From assembly GCA_001414485.1 (NCBI GenBank), contig LLEY01000058.1, positions 186,001 through 250,000 on the forward strand: a stretch of 64,000 nt of DNA. Reading direction: 5' to 3'. Origin of the DNA: Calycina herbarum. Lineage: Eukaryota > Ascomycota > Leotiomycetes > Helotiales > Pezizellaceae. The first letter of the stretch is position 1, and each line of letters opens with the position of its first letter. The position numbers and the translations under genes were made by a program. Shown here one piece after another: positions 23,252 to 34,459 of the stretch. The notes beneath the pieces were generated by a model, which was not told the DNA's origin, made no database searches, and worked only from the letters and a program-made list of their open reading frames with translations.

Positions 23252-23259
23252 TATAAAAG
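23252..23259 (+). promoter_or_regulatory. TATA box
   Basis: TATAAAAG lies 44 bp upstream of the GFA-type start codon, in a suitable position and context for a fungal TATA element. Confidence 0.55.
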
Positions 23260-23302
23260 GACGTGTTGGCTCAACAAAGTTTGGTTATCGACAACAATCG
23301 AT

Positions 23303-23827
23303 ATGGCTTCTAAACTACTTTCCACCTTTAATTTGAACGAGGACTCGTCAGCAAAAACACACGGGTCTTGTCTCTGTGGCAAAGTAAAATACACCATTAC
23401 CGGACAACCTGGCACGAAGGTCTTGTGTCATTGCAACAGCTGCAAGAAATCCACCGGTTCTTCGTTCATGGCAAATGAATTCTACCAACGCAAGGTAACT
23501 TCTACTGTCTCTTTCACAAAGTTTTACTGATATAATGAACAGCAAGTCGAGATCCAAGACCCCACCGCGTCACTCAAGACATATGCAGACACTAGCCCTG
23601 ACGCTGGTGTAATCATTGACCGGAGCTTCTGTGGCAACTGTGGTTCCAACCTCGTGGTCACGAACAGGAAACACCCGGAAGCTATGATTGTGACGAGTGG
23701 AACATTGGACGACGAGAAGATTCTGCAGGAGTGGCAACCAAAGGTGGAATTTTATTGCAAAAGACGAAATCAATGGCTACAGGGCGTTGGTGCTGATGAG
23801 GGAAGCAAGTTTAACGCGATGATATGA
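23303..23827 (+). CDS. GFA/CENP-V family zinc protein
   Basis: Two exons: 23303-23494 and 23543-23827, giving 158 residues. The family is named for glutathione-dependent formaldehyde-activating enzymes, S-hydroxymethylglutathione synthases in bacteria. The zinc-ligand cysteines are present: GSCLCGKVKYTITG (residues 22-35), CHCNSCKKSTGSSF, and FCGNCGSNL. The length is normal for single-domain fungal members. Many fungal paralogs are of unknown substrate, so formaldehyde activity is only a family-level suggestion. It is probably cytosolic, as no signal is seen. Confidence 0.88.
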
Positions 23828-24540
23828 TTCTGGGCTTGTGGTATATCTTTGAGGGGTCTTTTCTTCAGTGTGGCGGAGGGGGAACGTAGATGTTGTGAGA
23901 GCTGGAGCTTCATTTTCATGGTTTATTGATGCCTGATCAACCTTGCTTCAAAGGCCATGGGCAGGGTTTTCAGCGAGGTGATATGTTTTCGCACAAAGTA
24001 TTTTAGCACGGAAGATAAAACTTGCCCTGAGTGTTCTAATATGCCAAAAGTCCCTATTTTCGAAGTGTTAATTTGCTAATCAGAGAATTGAAGTAATTTT
24101 TATTCATTTGTGATTTACTTGTTTTGTCCTCACGATTCGCCAGCTTCGACTCGAGTCTTTTTCGCACACCCCCTTCTTCAGCGCTCGAAGGAGGGCTTGA
24201 ATAATTGCCAATATTGTTTAAAAGAAAAAAGGAGAATCAAGACACTAACTTATTAATTCTCCTTAAAAAATTATAATCTAAAGCTAAAGTGGGTGTTCGT
24301 ACAACAATGCCAAATTCTCTCGCGACCCTCATTCTGGCCCCCAACGTGATCCGTGGCTTCGCTATTGGGTTACACGAGATGAGCTCCTATTATTTCAGTA
24401 ATTCCCTTGGCTACATAACAATCAAGTCTACGAAATATCAAAAGGTTAAGTGTTTGCGACCGTTGGTTATGAAAAGTGGTTATTAATTTTATAAATAGGT
24501 GGAATTGGTGGGCGCAGCCAAAGAGTCTAAGTTAGGAAAT
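23828..24540. other. Intergenic
   Basis: 3' flank of the GFA gene, then AT-rich DNA. A 16-bp sequence at 24453-24468 recurs at 59546-59561. No gene is seen. Confidence 0.4.
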
Positions 24541-24557
24541 AATGCAAGCAAGAAATT

Positions 24558-24880
24558 ACTCATTATTTAACATTACTCTGAGCGATTCTGAGTAACTCTG
24601 AGTAGAATAGAATAGAGTAAGAGTAACGAATTTATCACACTGGACTGTAATAGGTTATAGATACACGTGATATCAATTTAGGATCTACTAGCATTTAAAC
24701 CAAAAAATCTACTTTTGAACTGTAAGAAATTATCGATTACTATTTCTTATCCTCTCTTATATAAATACTCAAATACTATCCCGGCCCCCGGTCCATTCTC
24801 CGATAGTCGGGCCAATATTACTTAGAGTCTCTCGGAGTAACTCAGAGTAAGAGTAAGTGTAACTACCCGTTCCGCGCCCG
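24558..24880. mobile_element. Probable decayed relative of the hAT/MITE family
   Basis: 24575-24643 carries the same style of CTGAGTAACTCTGAGTAGA arrays as the two elements at 8.1-10.5 kb. It ends TCACACTG at 24643, like their right ends. A second piece at about 24820-24870 has AGAGT/ACTCAGAGTAAGAGTAA next to a CCGGCCC-rich block, matching the MITE interior. The left terminus and a target duplication could not be found, so this is a degraded or rearranged copy. Confidence 0.5.
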
Positions 24881-25514
24881 GCTACTTTTTCGCTCTCAAT
24901 TTTCCTTCTCTTTTTCTTTTTCTATTACTCCGTCTACTAATTTATTGATTTACCACGAGGTTAGATGTAGAACAAGGACTAGTAATTTCGGAAAGCTTGT
25001 CAACTGTTTATAACTGGAATCATACTTCGGTATCTTGAGAAGCCGCTTGTTCGCTCGATATCTCTGAAGGAAGTCTTACTATATCATTCCAGATTTCAGT
25101 GCCAGTATAAAACAGCCATTCGAAAAGAAATCATAAGTTGCCAATTGTAGATTCGCTCACACTTAACATCATCTCAACAATACAATGAATAAAAGCTGAG
25201 TAGTAAAATCCAAACTTTGAAGAGAAGTATTATTTGATCAAATGCATATGATTTTCTAATGGCCTACTTTCAAGAAGGAGTTGCAATTCACGAAAGAATA
25301 GGTTAGGAATATGAAGGGGCAAAATTTGTTTAGCTGCCGTGGAAAAACCTCCAAGCTAGCCCATAAGAGTGTGTGTTATATACGTAACATAAACTATAGA
25401 CAAGAAAGAGAATTACAAGTTGTGCTAAATGCCAAGCATAGTAACGTAAAGGCAGAATAAGCCAAGGTAACAAAAATACGACCTAAGGAATGTGCCGCCC
25501 AAGTCGGAGAATTT
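24881..25514. other. Intergenic, AT-rich
   Basis: AT-rich DNA with no coding frame of note. It separates the hAT-like remnant from the protease-like relic. Confidence 0.4.
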
Positions 25515-26260
25515 CTAGACAAGGGGCGAAAACTGAAATGGGCCATAAATTGAATATTCAAAGGCCCAACTGCTTGGATCATCGACATCATTGTCAAGAT
25601 TGTCACCATCTACCCAAACATCATCTGCGGGATATGCTTTCGCTGGTAAAGGTACTCCAATATGACACGTTTGATGCTTGAATTATGACCCATTAGAAAA
25701 AAAGATTATTTACCGACATCGAGAGGGGATTTTCTTTGATGTTTACTTACACTTACATCCCCGTGGCAGCTAATGCCCACGAGTGAGCGTTGGTTTGGTT
25801 TATTCGCCAACTGCCCTTTTGGGCTTATCGTTGGATGTATTCTGGCCGATACTCCTCTGGGATTGTGCCGTCACTAATGAAAATAATTCTTCCACAGGTG
25901 AGGATTAGAGACCGTATCGTCGAAGTGAAATGACTCGTCTATCTTTGGGTTAGCATTATAAAGTTACAGAAAGCCTTGGGTCTCGGAAGGTAAAGGGGTA
26001 TATAACACACTGCAAAGTGGTTAGCTTTTGATAGAGACCAAAAAGGTGAAAAGCGGGAGAAGGACACTTACCGTAGCATTGTGACCGCTCGAACGCTCCG
26101 ACCCCAAGTTTCCATTTGGAAAATCAGTGCGGGGCTCCCATTAACCTCCAAATCCTTAGTTTCCATTGAGACCTGATTCTCAAAGAAGCCTCTGCAAAAG
26201 ACGACTCTATGTTCGGACCATCACGCACTCTGTGCTTTGGCCTGGTCATTGGAGATAACA
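25515..26260 (-). pseudogene. Relic of a multi-exon gene, possibly a secreted metallopeptidase
   Basis: Coding-like segments on the minus strand are separated by intron-like gaps. 26260-26070 reads ISNDQAKAQSA, stop, WSEHRVVFCRGFFENQ, up to GRSVRAVTML at a GTAAGT donor. About 25915-25760 reads SDGTIPEEYRPEYIQR, stop, AQKGSWRINQTNAHSWALAA. 25680-25515 reads VPLPAKAYPADDVWVDGDN, then a stop at 25517-25515. There are in-frame stops at 26221-26223 (TGA) and 25825-25827 (TAA). The phrases RAVTML at an exon end and N..SWALAA resemble fungal M35-like or Lys-specific metallopeptidases, but the HExxH motif itself is not visible. The assignment is tentative. The 5' end is missing and abuts the SGNH relic. 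Confidence 0.5.
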
Positions 26261-29200
26261 GCTTCTCCTATTTATGATAATGGAAATTCAACCAGGTACC
26301 GAAACGGTAGAACGTAAAGGTCGGTCGTGCTAAGAATTTTGCCTCTAGGAGCGTCTATTGTTTGGGGCCTGAGATCTAGCACTGGCAATGGCTTCCGCAA
26401 GAATCTTCGCGATCAGCTCCGGTTCAAGGGCTGGTCTGTTAACAGTAGGTATCTCTATTCCGAGCACAGAAATTCTCTATAAGTTGTGTCTAATTTGTTG
26501 CAGTGGTTGGAAGCAAGGCGAATGGCAATTTTATCGATAATAACGTTGAAGCACATTCGGGAGATGTCATCGACAAAATTCACACCGCATCCCGCCTCTC
26601 CTATGGCTACAAACCCAATGTCGTCCTTGGTGATTTTTTTCTTCTCGAATTACAATATTTTAATCATACTAAATCACCATCCGTTAGTCAACGCAGGTAC
26701 CAACGACGCGGGCCAAAATATCGATATTGCAAACGCTGGTGCTCGGATGTTGTCCTTGATTAATGCTCTCTGGGCAGCGGATGACATGTCAGGCACGCTC
26801 ATTATATTGTCTAGCATACTACCGAATACAAACCAAGCTACCGAACAGAATCGGATTCTTATCAACACTCAATATCAGGCTCTGGCCGAGAGTCTGCTTG
26901 GCCAAGGGCATCCCATTCTTCGGCTCAATCATGACGTACTTATTACCACCGTGGATCTTAGTGATGATGGACCTACCCTACAGATGGAGGTTATCTCAAA
27001 ATGGCCAATGTAACGCATTTTCTTCCCTAGCTCTCGATGTCCGGTAGAATGACACTAACTTGTTGACAGGGGGTTTGGGCTTCAATCGAGTATGGCCATT
27101 ACCACAATATAATCAGAACACTAGCCACAATAGATTCTGGGACTCCAACGGGAGATACGACATGTGAAAAAACATTCAATTCTGGCGTTTATGCTGGTGG
27201 CTTGTTGACCCAACGTGGTCCAGGCCAATCGGACGGCAACAACTATTTGCATGACTCTGAACCCAAGGGCGTCATCTTGACTGTTGAGTGTGATTTGGAC
27301 CGTAATCAATGGTTCTTTGCTCGACTATCCAGTCGCGATCGTGACGACTTTCTAGGTTGGTTTATCGATGATGCGGGGGATCACCGGTCAGTCATCACCC
27401 CCTTTTAAACGAGGACAGCCAGAGAACTAACGTAGTGACAACAGATATGGCGTCTGGAGGAATGATGGCGACTACAACACTGCTAAACTTACTAAAATCA
27501 ACGATATGATAACGGGGTTACTAAATTCCAAGGGGAATTCATTTCGTCGAGTAATTAAATTTTATGACCCTGTTTTATCATTTACTAATATATGAATAGC
27601 TTGAACGCTGATGGTCTGGATGATTTCGTATGCATCTACGGGGACGGCAGTGTTCACGCCTGAATCAACCAGTGAAACGGTAACGGCAGCAATCCCCCAA
27701 CTTTCGTAGAGATTGGGCAGATCTCGGCTTCCCCAGATGGTAAACTCCAAGACCGGACTCGCGTTGGAGACGGTATGTGAGAAACTTTTGACCCACTCAT
27801 GTTTATTTTGGTGCTTTCCTTGCTTTGGAACTCTATAACTAACACATGCGAAATGTAGTTGATGGTGATGGAAGAGCCGATATATGTGTCATCTAGAGCA
27901 AGACTTCCATTCGTAATAACCTTGAAAATACTAACTAATGGCATAGACAATGGATCTCACCGGTGCTGGAGAAACGGTGGCCAGGCCGATTTCCCCTCGT
28001 ATTGGCAAGATAGATATGGGTATTCGTTTCACCACTCCCTCGGGGGCCATGGGAGAGCACCCAGAGGGTGTTCGGTATGAGGATATCAATGGCGACGGCC
28101 GTGATGATCTGATTTATGTTGACGCTGGAGGCGCGACATGGATGTGGAGCAATTCCCGCAGCTGTAGACTTGGTGTTCTCGGAGACGGTCTCAATATCGC
28201 TTGGCGCGAGGCCTACCACACTGGAGCAACTACAGGTCCCAACACATGCAGGTGTTGCCGCCGACATGGACTCTAGTGATCCTCTCAATGGCTAAGAACG
28301 AAGTCTCTTCGCGCGCGTGTCTGGTGAACCACAGGACTTTGGTTTCCTTGGAAGACAGGTCTACATCTTCATGAAACACTTAGTGGTTGGGGAAAAGCAT
28401 GTTTTTCAAATGGACGCATGCAAAAATAAGGGGAGCGGGAGTACAAAATTGAAAGGTAAGCGACATATATTCTCTGATGAAAGTCAATCATTTGATATTT
28501 AAGCAACCTGCTAACACAACTGACGATTTACAGCCGATGGCAACAAATACGAATACATCAGAGGCATTAGTGGGCGGGGCATGGACTATATCTGGACTCT
28601 TTCCACTGCTCAAATGACGATTCATCCCAATAAGGGTCTCCAGTAGGTAGCCGGAGACGAGTCCTTTTGGGAAGCGCCACAGATAATCTTTAACCCAGTA
28701 GCCGTAACCGGAATCAAATATAATCGCCGTGACATCCACTTGGCAGATTAGGATAGTGATGGAAAAGATGATATCATTTAGCTAAATCCCAGCAACCGCA
28801 ACAGGCCAGAAGTTTAGCTAAACAAGTAAGCAACTTCATGATAATCTCTCGAACCACCATCTAATGTTTTTCAGATTTAATACAAGTGTCCCTAAATATA
28901 GGTGGGAGCAGAAGAAGGATTTGGCGCCGGCAGGACTTGGCTGTGATGAGACCAAAGGACTTGGAATCTTCGATTTGGCTGTCCGGTTTGCAGACTTAAC
29001 CGGTAATGGCCACGTAGACTACTTGTGTTTAGAAAACAATGGGAGAGTAGAGTAACTGCCTAGCTTCACAACGGCGATAGCTGGGAAAAGGCTGGACAAG
29101 TTAAATATGCCGAGACACCATCTTTAGAGCGTATGAACTTCTACTAGGGTAATGTTAATAGTAATAGAAAAGATGGCATTGTAGGTTCTCCGTCCCCTTT

Positions 29201-29465
29201 CCCATACAGGTCTACTTGTAACTATGCTAGATATAGACTAACAAGTTCACCGGTGATAGTTTCGTTTAGTAATTTTATAATAATAGACGTAGTACTCCTG
29301 CTAACAACAGAGGCTCGTCTCTTAAATAGAGAAAAGTAACTAATACTATATACAATAGAACTAACGCTAGAACTTATCAAAATTATCCCGACTTAGATAG
29401 CAATAGACATACTAATTATATAGTAACTCCCAATTCAACAACCCCTTTCTAGTGGTAAATTTAGA
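26258..29465 (+). pseudogene. Relic of a large SGNH-hydrolase/FG-GAP repeat secreted protein
   Basis: The pieces follow the order of large fungal SGNH/VCBS proteins. SPIYDNGNSTRY is followed by a stop at 26315, then LRILPLGASIVWG (SGNH block I, nucleophile Ser). GSKANGNFIDNN and GTNDAGQNIDIANAG (block III) come next, then VECDLDRNQWFFARL. FG-GAP/VCBS-like blocks follow: DINGDGRDDLIYVDAGGATW near 28080, LADLT-type FADLTGNGHVDYLC near 28990, and a last worn copy near 29360-29465. Introns are still visible, for example after 26436 and after 26626. Many stops sit where tryptophan is expected (28749, 28779, 28815 TAG). The C-terminal third is the most mutated. There is no signal peptide exon. It is not functional. 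Confidence 0.75.
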
Positions 29466-29908
29466 GTTAGTACTATACTAACAGAAGTTGACATAGGGCA
29501 TTCTATCTAAGCGACGTTTATAAGCGACGTTTAATAAAACAGCCGAAACTTGGTTCAATCGCTGCGGTGGGGTTATCTCGAACGAGGTACAGGGCGATGA
29601 CGGCCGAATTACGAATCCTAGATTCCCTCTTCTAAAGTTCCCAGGAGAAGTTGATAAACCCATTTCCACGTAAGAGTTACTTCGTCTCGACATCCCGGTA
29701 TTTTATTTCATTCTACTTTACTTACAAGATCAACTCCTCACATCAACTTCTCAAACAAAACAAAAAAAAAGATTCCCTTACTTCTTTCTATATCCACAGG
29801 TCCTCAAAAAAAAAAAAAAAAACTCAACTCACCCAGCCTCCTCCCTCAATATTACCTAACTATAGAACTACTTACCAAGAGACCGCACCTAAACCTACTC
29901 TAAATCTC
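29466..29908. other. Intergenic
   Basis: It includes a 13-bp direct repeat TAAGCGACGTTTA at 29508-29520 and 29521-29533, and a run of 18 A's ending near 29821. No gene is seen. Confidence 0.45.
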
Positions 29909-30031
29909 ATAATATAATATAATATAATACAATACAACACAACACAACACAACATAACACAACACAACACAACATAACACAACACAACATAACACAACAC
30001 AACACAACACAACACAATATAACACAACACA
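29909..30031. repeat. Pentanucleotide microsatellite (AATAT/ACACA)n
   Basis: About 123 bp of 5-bp units, starting as AATAT and shifting to ACACA-type units, with scattered AACAT variants. It lies within about 210 bp that contain no G on the plus strand. Confidence 0.9.
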
Positions 30032-31146
30032 CCTCTTCACCCCCCTCTCAACCCAACCCTCATCCCATCCCAACCCAACCCTCACACCCCCACCAGCCAG
30101 CCCAACACATCAAACCCTCAACTAACCCTTAACGCCCCCCTCCCCTCCCCCTCTCAACCCACAGCCTCACACACACAAAAAGACCATCGTACAAAAACCC
30201 CCGAGTCCCTGCATGAAAAATGGCTTGCTTGTTTGCGGCTGATCCAAGACAACGGTCCCGTCGGGCGGCTGGCTGCCCACCCACCTACCAAATCAAATCA
30301 AATCAGATCAGAAATCCCATTGTCCAATGAACCCTCCAACTTCCACCCCTCACCAGCGCCCAACTCACTATGCGAACTGAGACATTCCCATCCATCGTTC
30401 ACTTACATCATGTCACACACAAGCTTCTAGATTTGGACGTGGGTTCAGATGCACGTCATCGGAGCGGTCGGTCGGTCGGTCGGTCGTCGTCCAAGGGTAC
30501 AAGCCACCTACGTATCAAAGAGCCTCGAGTGTGTTGAAAGGGAAAAAATTAATTGGATATTAAAAAAAGTTCAAGTCTACAAGGTTGCACTGACAAGAAA
30601 TTCAGATTCAAAAAGTAGACATGCACATACCGTCAGCCACCAGAAGTCCAATTGATCACAGGGAATACAGAGCAGGGCGATGGCACGTCACGAAGAATCA
30701 ATAAGTTATAACAAAAAAAGAATCATCATATTAAAAAAGGGAATGTAATCATCACAAAGAATAAAGAAAAAGAAAAGAGGCATTAAAAACTCATAATGAT
30801 CAAATGTACAGTTTTGCATGAGAGAATCTCGCTCCGTCCTAGGGACAAAGAAATGTCCTCCGCCCACTGCGCAGTAACATCTCCCATCCATCGTCTTACA
30901 CCTTCCATGTACCCTTTTAGAACAAGACAAGCAAAACAAATATTATGCCAGCATGAACCCCGACCACTCCTGAGTAAATCCTAAGGAAAGGCTCAATCAA
31001 AAACGCTCAAATGCTTGGATCCGATCCATGAGTAGGCTTCGTTGGTCCCCAGAGAGGGATGTGTAGTAATGGGAAACAAATGGAAACGTCGCATATTAGG
31101 TCTAATGTACTGAAAACGAAGAAAAACGCCGCACTTCCCAAATGAT
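30032..31146. other. Intergenic
   Basis: C-rich, G-poor DNA up to about 30180, a (CGGT)n tract at 30465-30486, then the 3' flank of the Ecm33-type gene. No coding evidence is found. Confidence 0.45.
30465..30486. repeat. (CGGT)5 microsatellite
   Basis: Five perfect CGGT units followed by CG. Such a short array may vary in length between strains. Confidence 0.85.
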
Positions 31147-32537
31147 CTACAACAACATCTGCAAGAGACCTCCGATGACGGAAACACCTGCGAGAGCCTC
31201 GTTGATGCCGTATGAGGCAGCAGCGGCTTTGCTGGTGGTGCTTGATCCGCTTCCAGTGCTGGTTGATGATCCGACACCAGACTTGGCATCGGCAGTGGTC
31301 TTGCAAGTGTAGACACCGAGAATGGCAGCGGCCTTTTGTTGCTTGTCAAAGGTAGAGCAGTCGATCTGGTTGGTGGATTGGATGTTGAAACCTCCGGAGA
31401 CGAGAGTAAGAGCTGGCAAGAGAGGACTAGAGGATGTGTTAGTTACATGGAGTTCGGGAGATGGGTTCGCGAGGAGGTACTTACGTGGTGAAGTTTCCAG
31501 AGAAATCAATGGCACCTCCAACAGTGGAGAGAGCTGGGAATTCCAATGCAGACAAAGCAGAGTTGTTGGCAACTTGGTTGGCACCTGCGACGGTGGAGAG
31601 GAGAGGGAAGGAGATGTTGGCAAGATCGGCGTTGGCAACAAATGCAATTCCACCTCCAGCTCCTCCATCAGACTTGGATCCGACAGTGGTCAAGTTGGGT
31701 GCCGAGATGCTCTCGAAGTTGTTTCCGTAGAATCCGAGGGAACCATTGACAACAGCCAAAGATGGGATGCTGACGGAAGAAGCATTTCTGAAAGTAGCGT
31801 TGGCAGCCCAGATCAAGTTAGGGAAGCTGACCTCGAGCGCTTGACCGTTGGAATCAATTTGGAGCAACTCGGTGACGTTGGCAACTTGAGTGTCGAATTT
31901 CTTCAAACGGTTGTTGTTGTTGATGTCAAGAGTGGCGACGGTTTGCAAGTTGATACCATCGAGGGAGCTCAAGAAAGTGTTGGTGATGAGAACTGACTTG
32001 GCTGTGGTGACAACAGCTGTGAAAGAGAGGGCAGAGATGGCTGGGAGCGCGCTCCATTTGATGCTTCCCACCGACTTCAACGCCGCCATGTTCAGGGTTG
32101 ACAAAAGAGTCAAGTTGGTAAGTGCGAACTCTCCTCCGATCGAGGTAATTGTGGTACTACCCAAGCTTGTCAAGGCACCGGCGTTCTCAGATGAGAAGCC
32201 ACCGAGCACTCTCTGAGGTCCATCGACGCTGATGATACCACCGGCATTTGGTCCGATAACGATTGCGCCAGAGACGGTTGTACAGCTTGCGAGGGCTGAG
32301 GCGTCGGCTTGCGAGTTAATGGTAACTGTAGTTGCCGTGCAAACGGTTGAGGTTTGTGCTGGAGAGAGGAAGACGTTAGCAATCTGATGATGTGGAGGGT
32401 GACGCGGCATCAATTGGAACACCTTTCCATCGCCAATTGAGGCAGATCCATGTGCCAGAGGAGTTCAGAGGGAACGATGACTTACCAGCTGCTAATCCGG
32501 CAATAGCCAAGACGGAGACGAGTTTTTGGGCGAACAT
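31147..32537 (-). CDS. ecm33: Ecm33/Sps2-family GPI-anchored cell-wall protein
   Basis: Three exons: 32537-32486, 32358-31485 and 31426-31147, giving 401 residues. Exon 1 is almost exactly the signal peptide (MFAQKLVSVLAIAGLAA). The body has leucine-rich receptor-L-like repeats (LTNLTLLSTLNMAALKSVGSI, ITNTFLSSLDGINLQ, LDINNNNRLKKF, FVANADLANISFPLLSTV) with many N-glycosylation sites. A Ser/Gly/Thr-rich linker and a hydrophobic tail (NEALAGVSVIGGLLQMLL) give a GPI-attachment signal. Family members are needed for normal cell-wall integrity at the plasma membrane or wall. The gene is isolated by long intergenic stretches on both sides, suggesting a large promoter. Confidence 0.93.
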
Positions 32538-34290
32538 GATGAAGGAGGATTATTATGCTGTACAAGAGCTTTTGGTTGAGAGTCAGCCAAAGTCCAATTC
32601 TGATTAGATGAGAGTCGATTCGATGCCAGTCGAAGATGCGGACGGAGAGACGATGGAAATAGTTTGCAAAGGACTGTTGGTTGTGTGCGATGGAAGGATG
32701 GATGATGCAAAGAATCTCGAAGAAGTTGTGTTGTTTGAAGAAGCGGGAATGGGACGAGGAGATGAGACGAGCGACACTTTTATGGGTCCTTCCTTGTTGA
32801 TGTTTCGCCGACGGCCTCTCCCAACTTCCCTGGCAGCGACGATCGAATGCGGCAGGAATTGATGCTGATGATGATTCGAGGAAAGGGCGAGTTGATGCAA
32901 TTGATGAGGGGAGTAAGAGGAAGGAACGGTGGGACTAACCTTTGGGGGGATGGAAAAGGGTTGGTAAAAGGGTAGAGAAAGGGGCGGGAAAAGACGAGGA
33001 AGTCTTGGTGTTTCGCGTCACGTCCTTTCTTTACTTGATCTTCTCTTTGCTTCGTGAATAGAAATCGGGAACCTTAACGACAGTGGTGGAATTAGAGAAG
33101 GGAACACACTCTTTTCTTCTTGACGAGCTTGACGATGGTTTCAAGGACGAGTGGCTTTGCGTACGACGACCAGATTTTTTCGGACTCGCAAGCAGAGAAC
33201 AGGACAGGAGGAGCTTTAAGGGATGCGCGAGGATTGGGGCGGAAGGGAGACGAGGGCCACCCCGGCCACTAATACCACTCATACCACCAAGGTCGCTTTT
33301 CAAGGTTCGGGAGACAGGGGTACACAGGGAGTGGCGGTTGATTTGCGGTGCGGTGATTGGTGGTGGACGGGGACTAGTCGGAGCTAGACCTAAACAAGGT
33401 TTTGTGGCAGATTAGCAGAGATGCGCCGGCCATGATGAGCCTGCCCTGCCCTGCTTCCAACAAGCTTGACTTGACAGATTGTTGACACCTCCAAGAAGCA
33501 TTGAATCTGCGGAGGCTTTGCTGGTGGTGGTGGTGGTGCTGCTGCGCTGCTGCTGCGCTGCTGCTGCGTGGGTTGGACCTCTTCCTCTTGCCACTGGTAG
33601 GAATTCTTGCCCTGCCACTGACTTTCCACCTACAGAAAGTTGGACAACACCAGCCCAAGTGCACTCGCATCGCAACATCCAAGCTGTGCAGCAGCTGGGC
33701 AGGTCAGTCCAAACTAGACTCCACTCGTACACGCAAAGCATGCCCCGCAAAACGCATCACATCGCAACATCTCATCTCTCTCTCCTTTCTTCATGCCAAG
33801 TCCTGCTCCTCTCCCTGCGCTCCCGCAATTAAAAGTTGAATTGGAATTGATATTCTCCTGTCCTCTCCTCTCCTCTCCTCTCCTCTCCTATCCTGATGAA
33901 TCGATGATGCCGAACTGCAACAGCACTGCTCTTCTCCCAATCTTCACAGTCGATCCGCAAAGATTTAACATTAATAGCGGGTACCACCGAAATGAACACC
34001 AAATGAAGCACTGCGATCAGGTCTTTCTTATCTCGACCACCGTGACCATCCACCATCCACCGGAAATCCCACTCAGCCAACCGAGAAGCCGACCGAAGAA
34101 GATGAACACAACATTTCCATCTTGATTCCCGTCTTGTTTCAAACAAATCCTCCTCCTCCTCCCCCTCCTCCTCCTCCCTCCTTCACATCCCCCAACTTCC
34201 TGTGCCCAAACCTCAAACGCCATGCATGGCCTTTCTACTTCTTCCAACTGTTGCGGCACCGTTGATAATCAGCCACCCCTAACTATGTCA
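32538..34290. other. Long intergenic, promoter side of the Ecm33-type gene
   Basis: Low-complexity DNA: purine-rich on the plus strand at 32880-33000, GCTGCTGCGCTG repeats at 33537-33570, (TCCTC)n at 33861-33889 and CCTCCT tracts at 34145-34185. The several 70-120 codon frames here overlap each other on both strands and look like by-products of simple sequence. Confidence 0.5.
33861..33889. repeat. (TCCTC)n microsatellite
   Basis: Nearly six TCCTC units in a pyrimidine-only tract. Confidence 0.85.
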
Positions 34291-34295
34291 AGTTT

Positions 34296-34455
34296 TATTT
34301 TTATGAACCAATTATGAAACCCCTTCATATCTTCATATAAAAGAGGATTGGTCGCTACGGGGTGCCAACCTTCAAACCAACACACCTCGATGATAGCATC
34401 TTCATGTATTTTTATGAACCAATTATGAAACTCATATCCATCCTCGTATAAAACG
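34296..34455. repeat. Degenerate tandem duplication of about 111 bp
   Basis: An identical 25-bp sequence containing TTTTTATGAACCAATTATG is present at 34296-34320 and 34407-34431. Each copy is followed 10-20 bp later by a TATAAAA sequence (34334 and 34446 regions). The segments between are less similar. Confidence 0.75.
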
Positions 34456-34459
34456 AACC

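Noticed and set aside
29900..30085. 61-codon minus frame of repeated Leu-Cys-Val
   Set aside because: It is a translation of the pentanucleotide microsatellite.
33374..33839. Several 80-117 codon frames on both strands
   Set aside because: They overlap each other in simple CTG/CAG-type sequence and show no protein character.
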